This document shows, piece after piece, positions 24,600 to 33,829 of a stretch of 64,000 nucleotides of DNA. Made by a program: the position numbers and the translations under genes. Origin of the DNA: Azolla caroliniana (lineage: Eukaryota; Polypodiophyta); NCBI GenBank assembly GCA_043228905.1, contig JBHGNT010000011.1, positions 20,894,001-20,958,000 of the forward strand. The letters are read 5' to 3'. The notes under the pieces are model-generated. The model had not been told where the DNA came from. It was given only the letters and a program-made list of their open reading frames with translations, and did no database searches. The first letter of the stretch is position 1; every line of letters begins with the position of its first letter.

Positions 24600-25285
24600 T
24601 TGGCTCCTTCCGATACCTCGTGTCGTCGGGTCCCGTTCCTTGCCGCCACCGTCCTTCTCCCTCGGTCTCACTTTGCCACGTTGGCCGAACTGCCGGAGTC
24701 TCCGGATCAGTGTGAGGGTCCCATAGGACCGGACTCCGTTTTTATGCTTGCTGAAACTCGGGTGTCTTTTGTTTGAGTCTCTCCCGGACTCTCCTCGTGT
24801 CTTCCGCGTAGCCGGGTCCCGTTTCCCGCCGCCACCAACCTTCTCTCTCGGTCTCATGTTGCCACGTTGGCTGAACTGCCGGAGTCTCTGGTTAAGTGTG
24901 GGGATCCCGTAGGACCGGACTTCCTTATGCCCATTGTCTTCGTCACCTCGCCGCTACCGTCAGTATCTTGGTCTTACATCGACCGCGTTGCCGACTGCCG
25001 AAGTCTCTAGAACCGGTGTGAAGGATCCTTCGTAGACCGCCCTTCCGTAGCCCTTGCCTTCGTCACCTCGCCGCCACTGTCAGTATCTTGGTCTTACGTC
25101 GACCGCGTTGCCGACTTCCGAAGTCTCTAGAACCGGTGTGAAGGATCCTCCGTAGGCCTCCCTTCCGTAGCCCTTGCCTTCGTCACCTCGCCGCCACCGT
25201 CAGTATCTTGGTCTTACGTCGACCGCGTTGCCGACTGCCGAAGTCTCTAGAACCGGTGTGAAGGATCCTCCGTAGGCCTCCCCGA
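24600..25285. repeat. GC-rich tandem repeats in the nested element interior
   Basis: Three near-identical units with a period of exactly 120 bp, starting at the CTTCGTCACCTCG blocks at about 24938, 25058 and 25178. Two more diverged related units lie upstream near 24626 and 24808, and a still weaker one near 23930. Stop codons occur in every frame of the array, so it is probably non-coding. Confidence 0.85.
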
Positions 25286-25543
25286 TTTGTCTTCCCGACC
25301 CTGTCCCGGGTCGTCCTTTTCCTCATGCCGAGAGGGCGGTTTACTCCGCACCCTCTCCCGTGGTACCGACGAACCGTGTCCTCGGCCTCTTCGTAGGCCT
25401 GCTCTCTTCCTCCCTCCCGGAATGGTTATCCGGGAGTCTGCTCCGCCCGGTTCTCGTCCGTAATCTCGACCTTCGCTCGGTCGGTCTTTCTCCCCATGTA
25501 AAAGAGGGCGGCTCGTCCCGCACCCCCTTCCGTATCAGCTCTT

Positions 25544-26983
25544 TCATGCCGAAACCGGACCCGATCGAACGATCCACGACCGGATCACGCTCCACCCGTA
25601 TCGGAACGCCGATCGCCTCGTGCCGCGTCCGTCCTCGGCCTCCTCGCAGGCCGTTTCCCATCCGTCTTCGCTGGCATCGTGCCAGGACTCCTCGGTACCG
25701 CCATCCATCTCCTCAGTCTTACATGGGCATACGGGCCCGAATGCCAAGTTCTCCGGAATCGGGTCCGTGGGCTTTCGTCCGCTCCTTCCCCGTATCGTCT
25801 CGCCGGTGATTCTTGGCCCTTCGCCGCCGCCTTCCTCCGCTTGGGACTCACGTGGGTACTCGGGCCCGACTGCCATTGTCTTGGGAGCAAATGTGGGAAG
25901 ACACAAAGAATCACCCGTCCGTTTTACGCCCTTGTCCGTAGCCACCGACTCTTCGTGGTCGGCGGTCGTCTTCTTACCGATCGTGCAAGCCCCGTCTGGG
26001 CTTGCTTCTTCAATGACCGGGATCTCGGGCTGACACGCCCGAAACCGCTGGTCCCAACGTTCCGGTTCTGCGATCTGTATCTCGGCCTCGTCCTTGGCCG
26101 ATCTTTCTCCGCATGTCGAGAGGGTGACTCGTCCCGCACCCCCTCCCGTGGTACCGTGGTACCGATCTTCCGCTGTTGCGCGGGGCAAGTCCGTCTCCTC
26201 GGTCTCAGCTTCTGGCCTCGATCCCCCCTCTTCCTCGAGCATCGCTTTGAGCGCTGCGTTCGCCTCTGCAATCCTGGCCCCAACGCTGACCCTTGCCGAC
26301 TCTCTTTGCCGTTCAGCCTCTTCCCGCTGTGATGGCACGTCGTCGCGTACCTTCCTCTTAGCCTTCTCGGCTCGCTCGTTGTCTAGCCTTTGGCACACCT
26401 TTCCGACCTTCGACCAGTCCTCCGTAAGCCCATTCGCTCCATCATCGTCTTCGAGCTCAATCCCGATGGCTTCCCGTTCCGCTCGGTCGATCGACTTGAC
26501 GAACAAAAGGACTTTTTCCGCCCTCACCAAACCTTGTTCCCGCTCTGGGAGCCGAGCAAGTTGTCGCTCGAATTCCCGGAACGCCTTCATTGCACCCCGA
26601 TAGGTCTTTGCCGATGCTACCCACTAGTCGAAGTGGTGTCGTCCCCAGCTCTTCCGCCGTCCTCCGTATGCCTTCAGGAGCGCCTCTTCGAAGGCCTCCC
26701 ACGAACCATGAGCCTCACGGAGCTCCATTACTTCCGCATGCTTCCGGATAGCTACGACCCAGCAGAAGAACTCCAGCCTCAACACCTCGTCTACGCCATG
26801 CTCTTCCATTTCCGCGTTGTAGGCTTCCAAGTAAGATGGGACTTTGTCCCCGTTGAAACGACCGACTCTTTAGACCACTCGCCCAACCGCTTGTTGCGCT
26901 GCTTCTCGCCTCATCACCACTCGTGCCGACTCCAACACCACTTCGGCCACCATCTCCGCAAGGTCGTCGTCTTCCGACTCCAT
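25544..26983 (-). pseudogene. gag: gag of the nested element
   Basis: Minus-strand frame from an ATG at 26983 (MESEDDDLAEM) to a stop at 25544, 480 codons. In-frame stops occur at 26870-26872 (TAA) and 26624-26626 (TAG). It contains the retrotransposon Gag core FNGDKVPSYLEAYNAEM, LRLEFFCWVVAIRKHAEV, GSWEAFEEALLKAYG and AMKAFREFERQLARLPERE. A charged Glu/Lys/Arg-rich region and a low-complexity C terminus follow. No zinc knuckle was seen. It lies directly downstream of the 5' LTR at 27021, as expected for gag. Apart from the two stops the frame is intact. Confidence 0.85.
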
Positions 26984-27020
26984 CCTCCCTTGCCGCCTTT
27001 CATGTCGGGTTCACCAAATA

Positions 27021-27551
27021 TGTCGCGTTGTTACGCGCGTGCGTGGAGAAAGGCGGGACCACGGGGGTCTTGGACTAGGGACCGACGGAGCGTAGGAAGT
27101 CGCACCTCACTGTTTTTTGGGGCACCCCAGGATAGTTTACAACAGTCGTCTACTGTCAAGCCGCCGTCGGGGAGCTCTCGGGCTCGTCGCGCCGAGCGGG
27201 GTCTTGCACAGGAGATAAGCTGCAGCCAACCCTAAATGAACACGAAGGGGAAGAAGAAGAAGCAGAAGAAACCTAACCCTAAACCTACCGGTATACCCTC
27301 TAATCCAAAATGGGCAACCCTTTTACAAAGGGCGTTCCCTCCCTTTTATAGACCAAGGAGAGGGATGCGTTACAATGTGGGACAAATCCCGACTTTCATG
27401 GGATCGTCTGTCCCGACTTGACTACTCTTCGGCGCCATAAAGGCGCCCTCGATATTCACACCAAATGTACATGGGTGCGTACACACGCTGCACCCCGCCG
27501 ATGTAGACAATGTTTCCCGGTTTTCACCTATGGCCGAAATTCTTCACGACA
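27021..27551 (-). repeat. Right (5') LTR of the nested element
   Basis: 531 bp, matching 23048-23578. The TATAAAAG promoter box reads leftward at 27343-27350, ahead of the nested gag. Confidence 0.95.
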
Positions 27552-27555
27552 CCGG

Positions 27556-29087
27556 TATACAGCATGTCGTAGCGGATTACTTAAGCCCATTAGAGTCCGG
27601 AGAGACGGGTGACGGAGTAGCGGACGAATTTCCGGATGCGGAGCTGTTTCGAGTCACTACGGAAACGGTAGCAGATGAGACGGTGGCACAGGAAGACAAG
27701 TGGCTCACAAATATGCACCAGTTTTTGAGCACAGGACTGCCTCCGGAAGAGATGAACCGGGACGAAAGGAAACGCCTAGCGGTGCAAAGCCGACATTTCT
27801 GCTTACTGCAAGACACACTTTATCACAAGGGCGCGGACGGCATATGGAGACGGGCTGTGCGCAGCGATGAAAAGGACCTCATACTGAGGGAAGCCCACTG
27901 CGGAGTTGCCGGAGGTCACTATGCCGGAGATGCGACGGCCAGGAAAATATGGCAAAGTGGCCTATGGTGGCCAACGACATTAAGAGATGTGGTACGATAC
28001 GCAAAAGAATGTGACCTATGCCAGCAAATGGACCAGCCAACGGAGCAGGCTCGTATGCCACACCAACCTGTACTACCACTCGAGCCATTCCAAAAGTGGG
28101 GGCTGGACTTTGTTGGACCGTTCAAACCACCGGCAATGAGAACAGGTAATCGGTACGTCATCATCGCAACGGATTACTGCACGAAATGGGTGGAGGCCAA
28201 AGCCTTAAGAGACAACACCGCTGCGTCAACGACAAAATTTCTATACGAGTACATCTGGTGCCGTTACGGATGCCGAATCGAATTAATAAGCGACCAAGTA
28301 GTTGAAAGCCTGACGACATTCTATGCCGTTGTCCATAAACGGAGCACACCATACTATCTGCAAGCAAATGGGTTAGCGGAATCGATGAACAAAACGCTCC
28401 TGAATATCCTCCGGAAGATCGTCAACGAAAACCGAACGGATTGGGATACCAAGCTACATAGCGCGCTTTGGGCATACCGGACGACATATAAAACGAGCAT
28501 CCGAACAACACCGTTCCGGTTAGCGTTCGGACTAGAGGCGGTAATGCCAGTGGAATTCCAAGTACCCAGCTTACGGATCCAGCTACGGGAACGGCTGAAC
28601 GAGAAGGAGTCGGAGGCAATACGGTTAACAACGCTGTTTGAACTCGAGGAACAACGACTAGCAAGCATCCTGCACTTAGAATTGGAACAACGGCGACGGA
28701 AAGCATTTGTCGACTGGCACAGGAAAGGAAATGAAAAAATGTTCGCAATCGGCAAGCCGGTGTTAGTATTTCAGACCCAGATGGGCAAGATGCCGGGAAA
28801 ACTACGGTTTAGATGGACCAGCCCCGTATTGGCTGACACGTGAGTATAATGGGTCCTACCAGTTAGGGACACTTGCCGGCGAAGTGTTAGGCAAATGGGT
28901 CAACGGATTCCGATTGAAGCCATATAGAGGACCGATGCCTAAGAACCCATTTGAGCAAAGGACCGACACCGGTGAGGAAACGACAACCTGTGAGGGGAAC
29001 GACAACCACCAAGACGGAGGAGACGACAAGCCAGTAACAGGGGAGAATGAGGCCGGTAAGGGTCCGATAGGACCAACGGACAACTAA
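27556..29087 (+). pseudogene. pol: integrase of the outer gypsy element
   Basis: Continues the RNase H frame interrupted at 23047. It starts with the RNase H/linker remnant (GIQHVVADYL), then the integrase zinc-binding region (HYAGDATARKIW ... CDLCQQ). The DDE core follows: LDFVGPF, ELISDQ and GLAESMNKTLLNILRK. The LWAYRTT..T..TPF.LAFG motif closes the core. An extra C in the CCCC run at 28822-28825 shifts the frame, so the apparent end is 28843; in the other frame the C-terminal domain (GEVLGKWVNGF..KPY) runs on to 29087. No chromodomain was seen. Integrase would insert the element cDNA into host DNA. Confidence 0.92.
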
Positions 29088-29103
29088 CCTCACACCACAT
29101 TAA

Positions 29104-29160
29104 AATTTATCAAAAAAAAAAAGAAAAAGAAAAAAAAAAGAAAAAAGAAAAAGCAAAGTA
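29104..29160 (+). other. A/G-rich tract between pol and the extra ORF
   Basis: About 55 bases of almost pure purine (AAAAAG units). It could serve as an internal polypurine tract or simply be low-complexity spacer. No comparable purine run abuts the 3' LTR at 33096. Confidence 0.4.
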
Positions 29161-29488
29161 ATCATGCAAAAGCGAGGTATGAATGGACAAAAGAGTGAGG
29201 AGCGAAAAGGTACGTAGTGGGCATTTAAGTGCCACCACAGGACATAATGCTATTTTAGTACACGACGTGCACACACTCGAAAAAGGCGCCAGAATGGACA
29301 GAGAAAAACCACTGCGCGTGGAGACCCTCTACTTTCGCGAACCCAGGAGCACAGAAGCACCAAGGTGCTGCAAGATCATCAGACGAGAACCTACGCATAG
29401 AGAACCCCCGCCTTCTGAACTCTCTCTCTCTCACTCTCACTCTCATCACCAGCCAACCTTGCCACCACAATCCGACCTCGACACAGAC

Positions 29489-30466
29489 ATGGACCCGCAA
29501 ACGTTGTTGGAAGCCGCCAAGAAATGGCTAAAGCAACACGGGCTCGAGGGCTTCTTGATGATTATGGAGGTACCGCCACACAAAGAAGCCGACAAGGTGA
29601 TCAAAGAGATCGATACAGAGGTCATAACGGATGAGGCGATCCGTGCGTTAACAGGCCTTCCGGAGGGAGGCATATTCACGATTGACAATCCGACCTCAGA
29701 GCAACTCATCAAGTATTTTGGTGAGTACTCCCTAGCCAGCAAGGGCTACCGGACACAGGGCGGCGGAGATATGTTGTTCCGCGAGATTGCTCGTGTGCTC
29801 CACGAATACGGCCATGTGTACCCTAGACCCCCTGTCATGCCGCAGAACCGGGCAGGGATGATCATCGCCACCTATGAAGGGATCAAGGTGGATTGGCCGG
29901 TATTGATCGCAGACGGGTTGTGTGCGGCGATCGAGATCGTCAAAGGCAAAGACGGCAAAGAAGGCCGAGACGCACGAAGGATATGGCACGCAGTAACGCA
30001 GTGGCTCACCTTGCTTGTGCCACCCGTCCAGCCCAAGAAGTGGGGAAGAGTGGCAGACGGCACCCCAAAGACTGCTTCCAAAAGACAACAGTTGTTGGCC
30101 TCTAAGGCCACTAAGGGGAAGGCGGCAAACGGAGAACAGGGGGGGAAAGGAGAGTGCCAGCCGAAAGCGGCCAACAGATGCGCAGGAGGAACCACCAGTA
30201 CGGCCCGTAAAGGTTACACTCCGCCGACCGGTGAATAGAGAAGCGGACCCCTTGGCGGCAAAACTCAATGTCGGGACTCAGGAAGAGGAAATAGAGGAGG
30301 AGCCTACAGAGCACCTCTAGCGACGGTTGTCAGCAAGGACTATTGAAGCAGCCGGGAAACGTTCGGACCCTCAGACGGAGGGAACACCTGCTCCCCATAC
30401 TGAGACTCCCACGCCAAGGGAGGAACCGGAACCGGTGCGCATGGCACCGGATTCAGAAGCCCCTGC
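29489..30466 (+). pseudogene. Extra 3' ORF of the outer gypsy element, N-terminal part
   Basis: Starts MDPQTLLEAAKKWLKQHG at 29489 and is open to 30238, within a longer frame beginning at 29183. A 7-G run at 30139-30145 appears to hold an indel: the other frame continues with similar charged sequence (QEEPPVRPVKVTL, EEEIEEEPTEHL), a TAG at 30318-30320, and a Pro/Glu/Thr-rich linker up to the insertion at 30467. Residues 1-190 look globular (ITDEAIRALTGLPEGGIFTI, MLFREIARVLHEYGHVYPRP). I do not recognise the domain. No signal peptide or membrane segment is evident, so an envelope role is not supported. It is probably one protein with 31281-33041. Confidence 0.6.
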
Positions 30467-30903
30467 TGACGGGAACTCAATGCTCCTTATGTCCAACACT
30501 CGGCCACAACCAAGATTCTTTTCATACACAGAAAAACGGGAAACAAATGCACGCGACACAAAGGAGAGAAAAGGGTACACAGAATGTTTACGTGGAAAAC
30601 CCCAAACTAGGGGAAAAACCACGGCAGCCCACAAGCTGCAAACTGTCACTATATTGGAATGTACAAAACAGTGAGTTCACGGAGGCAACGACCTCGTGCT
30701 CACGATCTTTGCCACAGGTGGCGGTTACAACAAAGGCAACGACCTCGTTCTCTCTCTCTCTCAACCTGTACATTGTTACACGCTCTCACTTCTTGCACCA
30801 ACAAGAAAATGACAACGTCAACATTCTAAAAGTTTGCCCTAAGTCATATTTATACTAATATGACTTTTCGGCTATTTACAAATATTGCCTCGATGGGCTC
30901 TCA
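30467..30903 (+). repeat. Solo-LTR-like repeat, copy 1, inside the extra ORF
   Basis: 437 bp matching 45635-46063 in inverted orientation at about 80-85% by eye. The ends are TGA...TCA, as in an LTR. It contains the paired landmark ACGTGGAAAACCCC ... GGGAAAAACCACGG and a CT run. No target duplication was found on either copy. Confidence 0.75.
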
Positions 30904-30924
30904 GAAACATATTTACGAATATGT

Positions 30925-31167
30925 CTCTTCCTCTGGTTCTCACCGAGTCTGCGTCATCCAGCTCTCCATAGCCGGGTGCTCCTCATCCGGTTCTCACCGG
31001 GCCTGTATCATCCGGCTCTCCGTAGCCGGGTACTCCTCATCCTGTTCATACCGGGTCTGCACCATCCGGGTCTCCGTAGCCGAGTACTCCTCATCCGGTT
31101 CATACCGGGCCTGTATCATCCGGCTCTCCGTAGCCGAGTACTCCTCATCCGGTTTCGGCCTCGACCG
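30925..31167. repeat. 54-bp (18-codon) tandem repeat, about 4.5 copies
   Basis: Units start at 30925, 30979, 31033, 31087 and 31141. Both strands are open: plus reads SYRACIIRLSVAEYSSSG-type repeats, minus reads EEYSATESRMIQARYEPD-type repeats. The acidic minus-strand version looks more protein-like, so this block may come from an element transcribed leftward. It lies between the solo-LTR-like repeat and the coiled-coil ORF, which suggests that 30467 to about 31200 is one inserted segment. Confidence 0.85.
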
Positions 31168-31280
31168 AGTTTGTTCATCGGCACTGATCTTCTCCCTTCC
31201 CATCCGGAGGGACCTGTTTCCCAACACCTGCACCACGGGCAACACTGGCAAGTCCCATCCCGCTAGAGCCGGAAAGGTCA

Positions 31281-33041
31281 ATGCAGCCTCCCTCGGCCAA
31301 CCAAGAAGAAGCGCAAGGGGAACCAAGACAGCAGGGTGGCCCACGGGTAGAAACGGAATTGCAACTCGGCGCAATCAGGCGGGACCACCCATCTACAAGC
31401 GAGCCCATCTATCAAACCTCCGTGCAAGCACAACATCAATGCACCGGTAGCCTGTGGCTCCGGTGGATAGGCGAACAGATTGCAGGATCAGTGGGGTATA
31501 TTGAGGCGGAAGAAAAAGCGCAAAGCGAACGGTTGCTCGTCACAACCGAACAACTAGAGACGGCCCGGTCCAGAATCCGGTGCCTTGAAAAAGACTTGGA
31601 TCAGGTCACGGAAAAAATGGCCAAAATGGCCTTAACGGCAAAACAGATCCAATCACCGGTGACTCCGGTAAGTGTACAGAATAAAGAACTAGACCAACCT
31701 GTACATACTAATAAGACCCCGACAACGGAACCCGTCACAGAGAGAGATGCAGCGCAAGCCCAGGAGCTTGCGGAATTGAGAGATGAACTTGCCGCACAAG
31801 AAGCGCTAAGGAGCCGTAAACGGGAATTGAAGACAACGGCAGAAGCAGAATTAAAGAAGACTGCTGAGAACCTCCGCCGGGCAGAGGAGAGCCTCCGGAA
31901 AGGCCATCAAGCGTACGACCGGCTAAGGGAGGAAAAAGACAAAGTGCTGCAGGAAAAGGACAAGCTGCGGAAGACGGCGGAAACGGAAATTGAACGGCTA
32001 AAGGAAGAGCTCCGCCAACAGAAGGACCGCGAGGACCGGGCCCGTCGACAAATCAACGCACAGCTCAAGCAAAAGACAGATGGTTTTGAGCACCTGCACC
32101 GGGACTACAAACGGCTCGAAATGGAGCATAAGGAACGGATGACCGAACTCCAGCAGGAAGTTGATCGGGCCGCGACGGCGATCGCCGACGAATGTGCGGA
32201 AAATACAAGATGTTTGGACGAGGCGGAGAAGGTCCGGATGGAGCTCCAGAGGCGGCAGCAGGAAGAAAAGGAGAGAGCGTCAACGGTATTGCAAAAATTA
32301 CAAAGCACATATCAAAGGCAATTGACGCATTACAAGGAGCAGGCGGAAGACAACGTCAAAATCATCAAGCAATTGAAGGAGGAATGGCAAGCTGCGGAGA
32401 CCAAATCGCAGTTGGGAACGGGCCGGATTCAGTGCATCTTCCGGGCATGGCTGAATCAGACAAAACGCTTGATTGACGAAAGCTCCGTAAGATGGTGGAT
32501 AAAATGGGCACAAAACGCGGCGGAATTCCAATTGCTACGGGCAGACGTGGCAAACCGGCGGAAGGAAGGAGATGATTGTTACACGTTGACTTCTGAGGAC
32601 TTCACCGCCATACGGGACGAGCTGGCCGATGACTTCCAAGTCATGGCGGATGAACAGTTGGCGCAGGTCCGACAACTCGTAGCTCAGCTAGACGATGATA
32701 GGCTGGACACTCAAATCCAGTTTGAAAGCTACAAGCGGTCCCGGGTTCAGGAAGAAAAAGCACGGGAAGCAGCAACGGTTAACCTTAGTGATGAGGAACC
32801 GTCGCCGGCCGAGGGCCAGGCCGGAACCAGTCAACCGGAGACCACTACAATGGAGGGAGCAACGACAGAGACGCCGGTGTCAGAGCAACAAACGGAGGAG
32901 CACCCACCAAAGGACCAGTCGCAGCAGCCATCAACAGAGCAGCAACAGCAACAACAACAACCACAACAACAACAACCAATTCCAGATGAACAATTGGAGA
33001 CTCTCGAACAAAGCATTCTGGATATTTTGGACGAAGAATAG
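31281..33041 (+). CDS. Extra 3' ORF of the outer gypsy element: coiled-coil / poly-Q protein, 586 codons
   Basis: Open from an ATG at 31281 (MQPPSANQEEAQ) to a TAG ending at 33041. The same frame is open upstream to about 31203. Residues about 75-400 are a long heptad-rich coiled coil (EKDKLRKTAETEIERLKEEL, MTELQQEVDRAATA). A Trp-rich patch (WLNQTKRLIDESSVRWWIKW) comes next, then a second helical stretch, an acidic Ser/Thr/Pro linker, poly-Q near residues 555-570 and an acidic end (LDILDEE). It has no enzymatic motif or membrane segment. It lies in sense orientation between pol and the 3' LTR, the place of env or accessory ORFs in some plant gypsy lineages. The function is unknown; a structural or RNA-binding scaffold is only a guess. 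Integrity here contrasts with the stops in gag and pol. Confidence 0.75.
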   Translation: MQPPSANQEEAQGEPRQQGGPRVETELQLGAIRRDHPSTSEPIYQTSVQAQHQCTGSLWLRWIGEQIAGSVGYIEAEEKAQSERLLVTTEQLETARSRIRCLEKDLDQVTEKMAKMALTAKQIQSPVTPVSVQNKELDQPVHTNKTPTTEPVTERDAAQAQELAELRDELAAQEALRSRKRELKTTAEAELKKTAENLRRAEESLRKGHQAYDRLREEKDKVLQEKDKLRKTAETEIERLKEELRQQKDREDRARRQINAQLKQKTDGFEHLHRDYKRLEMEHKERMTELQQEVDRAATAIADECAENTRCLDEAEKVRMELQRRQQEEKERASTVLQKLQSTYQRQLTHYKEQAEDNVKIIKQLKEEWQAAETKSQLGTGRIQCIFRAWLNQTKRLIDESSVRWWIKWAQNAAEFQLLRADVANRRKEGDDCYTLTSEDFTAIRDELADDFQVMADEQLAQVRQLVAQLDDDRLDTQIQFESYKRSRVQEEKAREAATVNLSDEEPSPAEGQAGTSQPETTTMEGATTETPVSEQQTEEHPPKDQSQQPSTEQQQQQQQPQQQQPIPDEQLETLEQSILDILDEE

Positions 33042-33095
33042 CAAGGGTTGGATGTGGATTCGACGTACAAGGTACTGTCCCACGGGTGTGCCATG

Positions 33096-33528
33096 TGTTA
33101 CCGGCCGGCAAAGGAGTCCAGAGTGTGAAACGGGGAGTTATTTAATTATTAGGAATGGTTGTAAGTAAGCTATGAGTGTGGACGGACGGACCAGAATTAG
33201 TATGCCGTTCCGGATCTGGACCGATCCCGAACAGGTGCGGATGGCACCGTTTTGTACTACAGACCGGAAACCTATTTAAAGGCCCGGATACAATGTAATG
33301 AGCAGCGGTTAATTAATAAAGCTTAGTGTTGTTATCTCTCTGTGTTAATTGCCGTTCTGCATTCATTGTTATATCTTACGCGTGTGAATGTGAAGGACGA
33401 TCATGCTAAGTAACCTAATTAAGTCGGATTAATCGTTGAGTCTAATCCTGTTGCCGTAACACCCCTTTGGTGAAGTGTCTTCCGTAGACACCCTGTGTTA
33501 GGCCATTGTCCGGCCCTAAGAGTTAACA
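33096..33528 (+). repeat. 3' LTR of the outer gypsy element
   Basis: 433 bp, same length as 18895-19327, with about 12 differences, mostly C/T and G/A. The base sequence just upstream (CCACGGGTGTGCCATG) is not a polypurine tract. Confidence 0.95.
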
Positions 33529-33772
33529 CAGGTGTTGTAGGTTTTAGAGTTAGGGTTAGGGTTAAGGATGATGGTGGTTAACGATGACGAAGATAGACAT
33601 GGTGAAATAGCAAAGATAATGAAGAGTATGATGGTGAGAGAGATTGACATGAAGATGTTGAGAATTATTGAGAAGCATTGCGGGGTAAGGATGACATTGA
33701 TGAGCATTGCGGGGTGGGGGGTGGTGCCTAGAATGGCTCCACCCCCCTCCCAAGGGGTTCAACGTTGAGGGG

Positions 33773-33829
<57 letters not shown>

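Larger units (their letters stand above)
23048..27551 (-). mobile_element. Nested non-autonomous LTR retrotransposon (gag only), 4504 bp
   Basis: Both LTRs are exactly 531 bp (23048-23578 and 27021-27551), with TGT...ACA ends and about 13 differences by eye. The flanking target duplication is CCGG (23044-23047 and 27552-27555). The element runs on the minus strand: a Gag-like ORF lies next to the right LTR, a possible primer-binding site (TGGTGAACCCGACATG) follows that LTR, a purine tract (GGTGGGGGCGGA) abuts the left LTR at 23579-23592, and TATAAAAG boxes read leftward in both LTRs. No protease, RT, RNase H or integrase motif was found in the 3.4-kb interior, so it would need enzymes in trans. 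Confidence 0.93.
18895..33528 (+). mobile_element. Ty3/gypsy LTR retrotransposon with extra 3' ORF, about 14.6 kb including nested insertion
   Basis: Order on the plus strand: 5' LTR, gag, zinc knuckle, protease, RT, RNase H, [nested element], integrase, long extra ORF region, 3' LTR. The order PR-RT-RH-IN makes it Ty3/gypsy. No chromodomain and no second RNase H was seen, so a non-chromovirus lineage is inferred. Both LTRs are 433 bp, begin TGTTA and end TAACA, and differ at about 12 positions by eye. Excising 23048-27551 plus one 4-bp target copy rejoins RNase H to integrase in frame. No target-site duplication flanks the whole element (AACAA on the left, CAGGT on the right). Confidence 0.95.

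Noticed and set aside
25360-27235. Plus-strand open frames of 137-281 codons through the nested element
   Set aside because: The Gag motifs, TATA boxes, PBS-like and PPT-like sites all place the element on the minus strand. The plus frames are shadows of GC-rich sequence.
30925-31167. CRISPR-like array
   Set aside because: The 54-bp units are contiguous tandem repeats without unique spacers, in a plant nuclear context.
30860-31450. 196-codon plus-strand frame across the 54-bp repeats
   Set aside because: It joins LTR-like DNA, the repeat array and the start of the coiled-coil region across unrelated pieces, so it is not one gene.
29183-33041. Envelope gene downstream of pol
   Set aside because: There is no signal peptide, transmembrane helix or furin-like site. 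The product is a coiled-coil protein with poly-Q.
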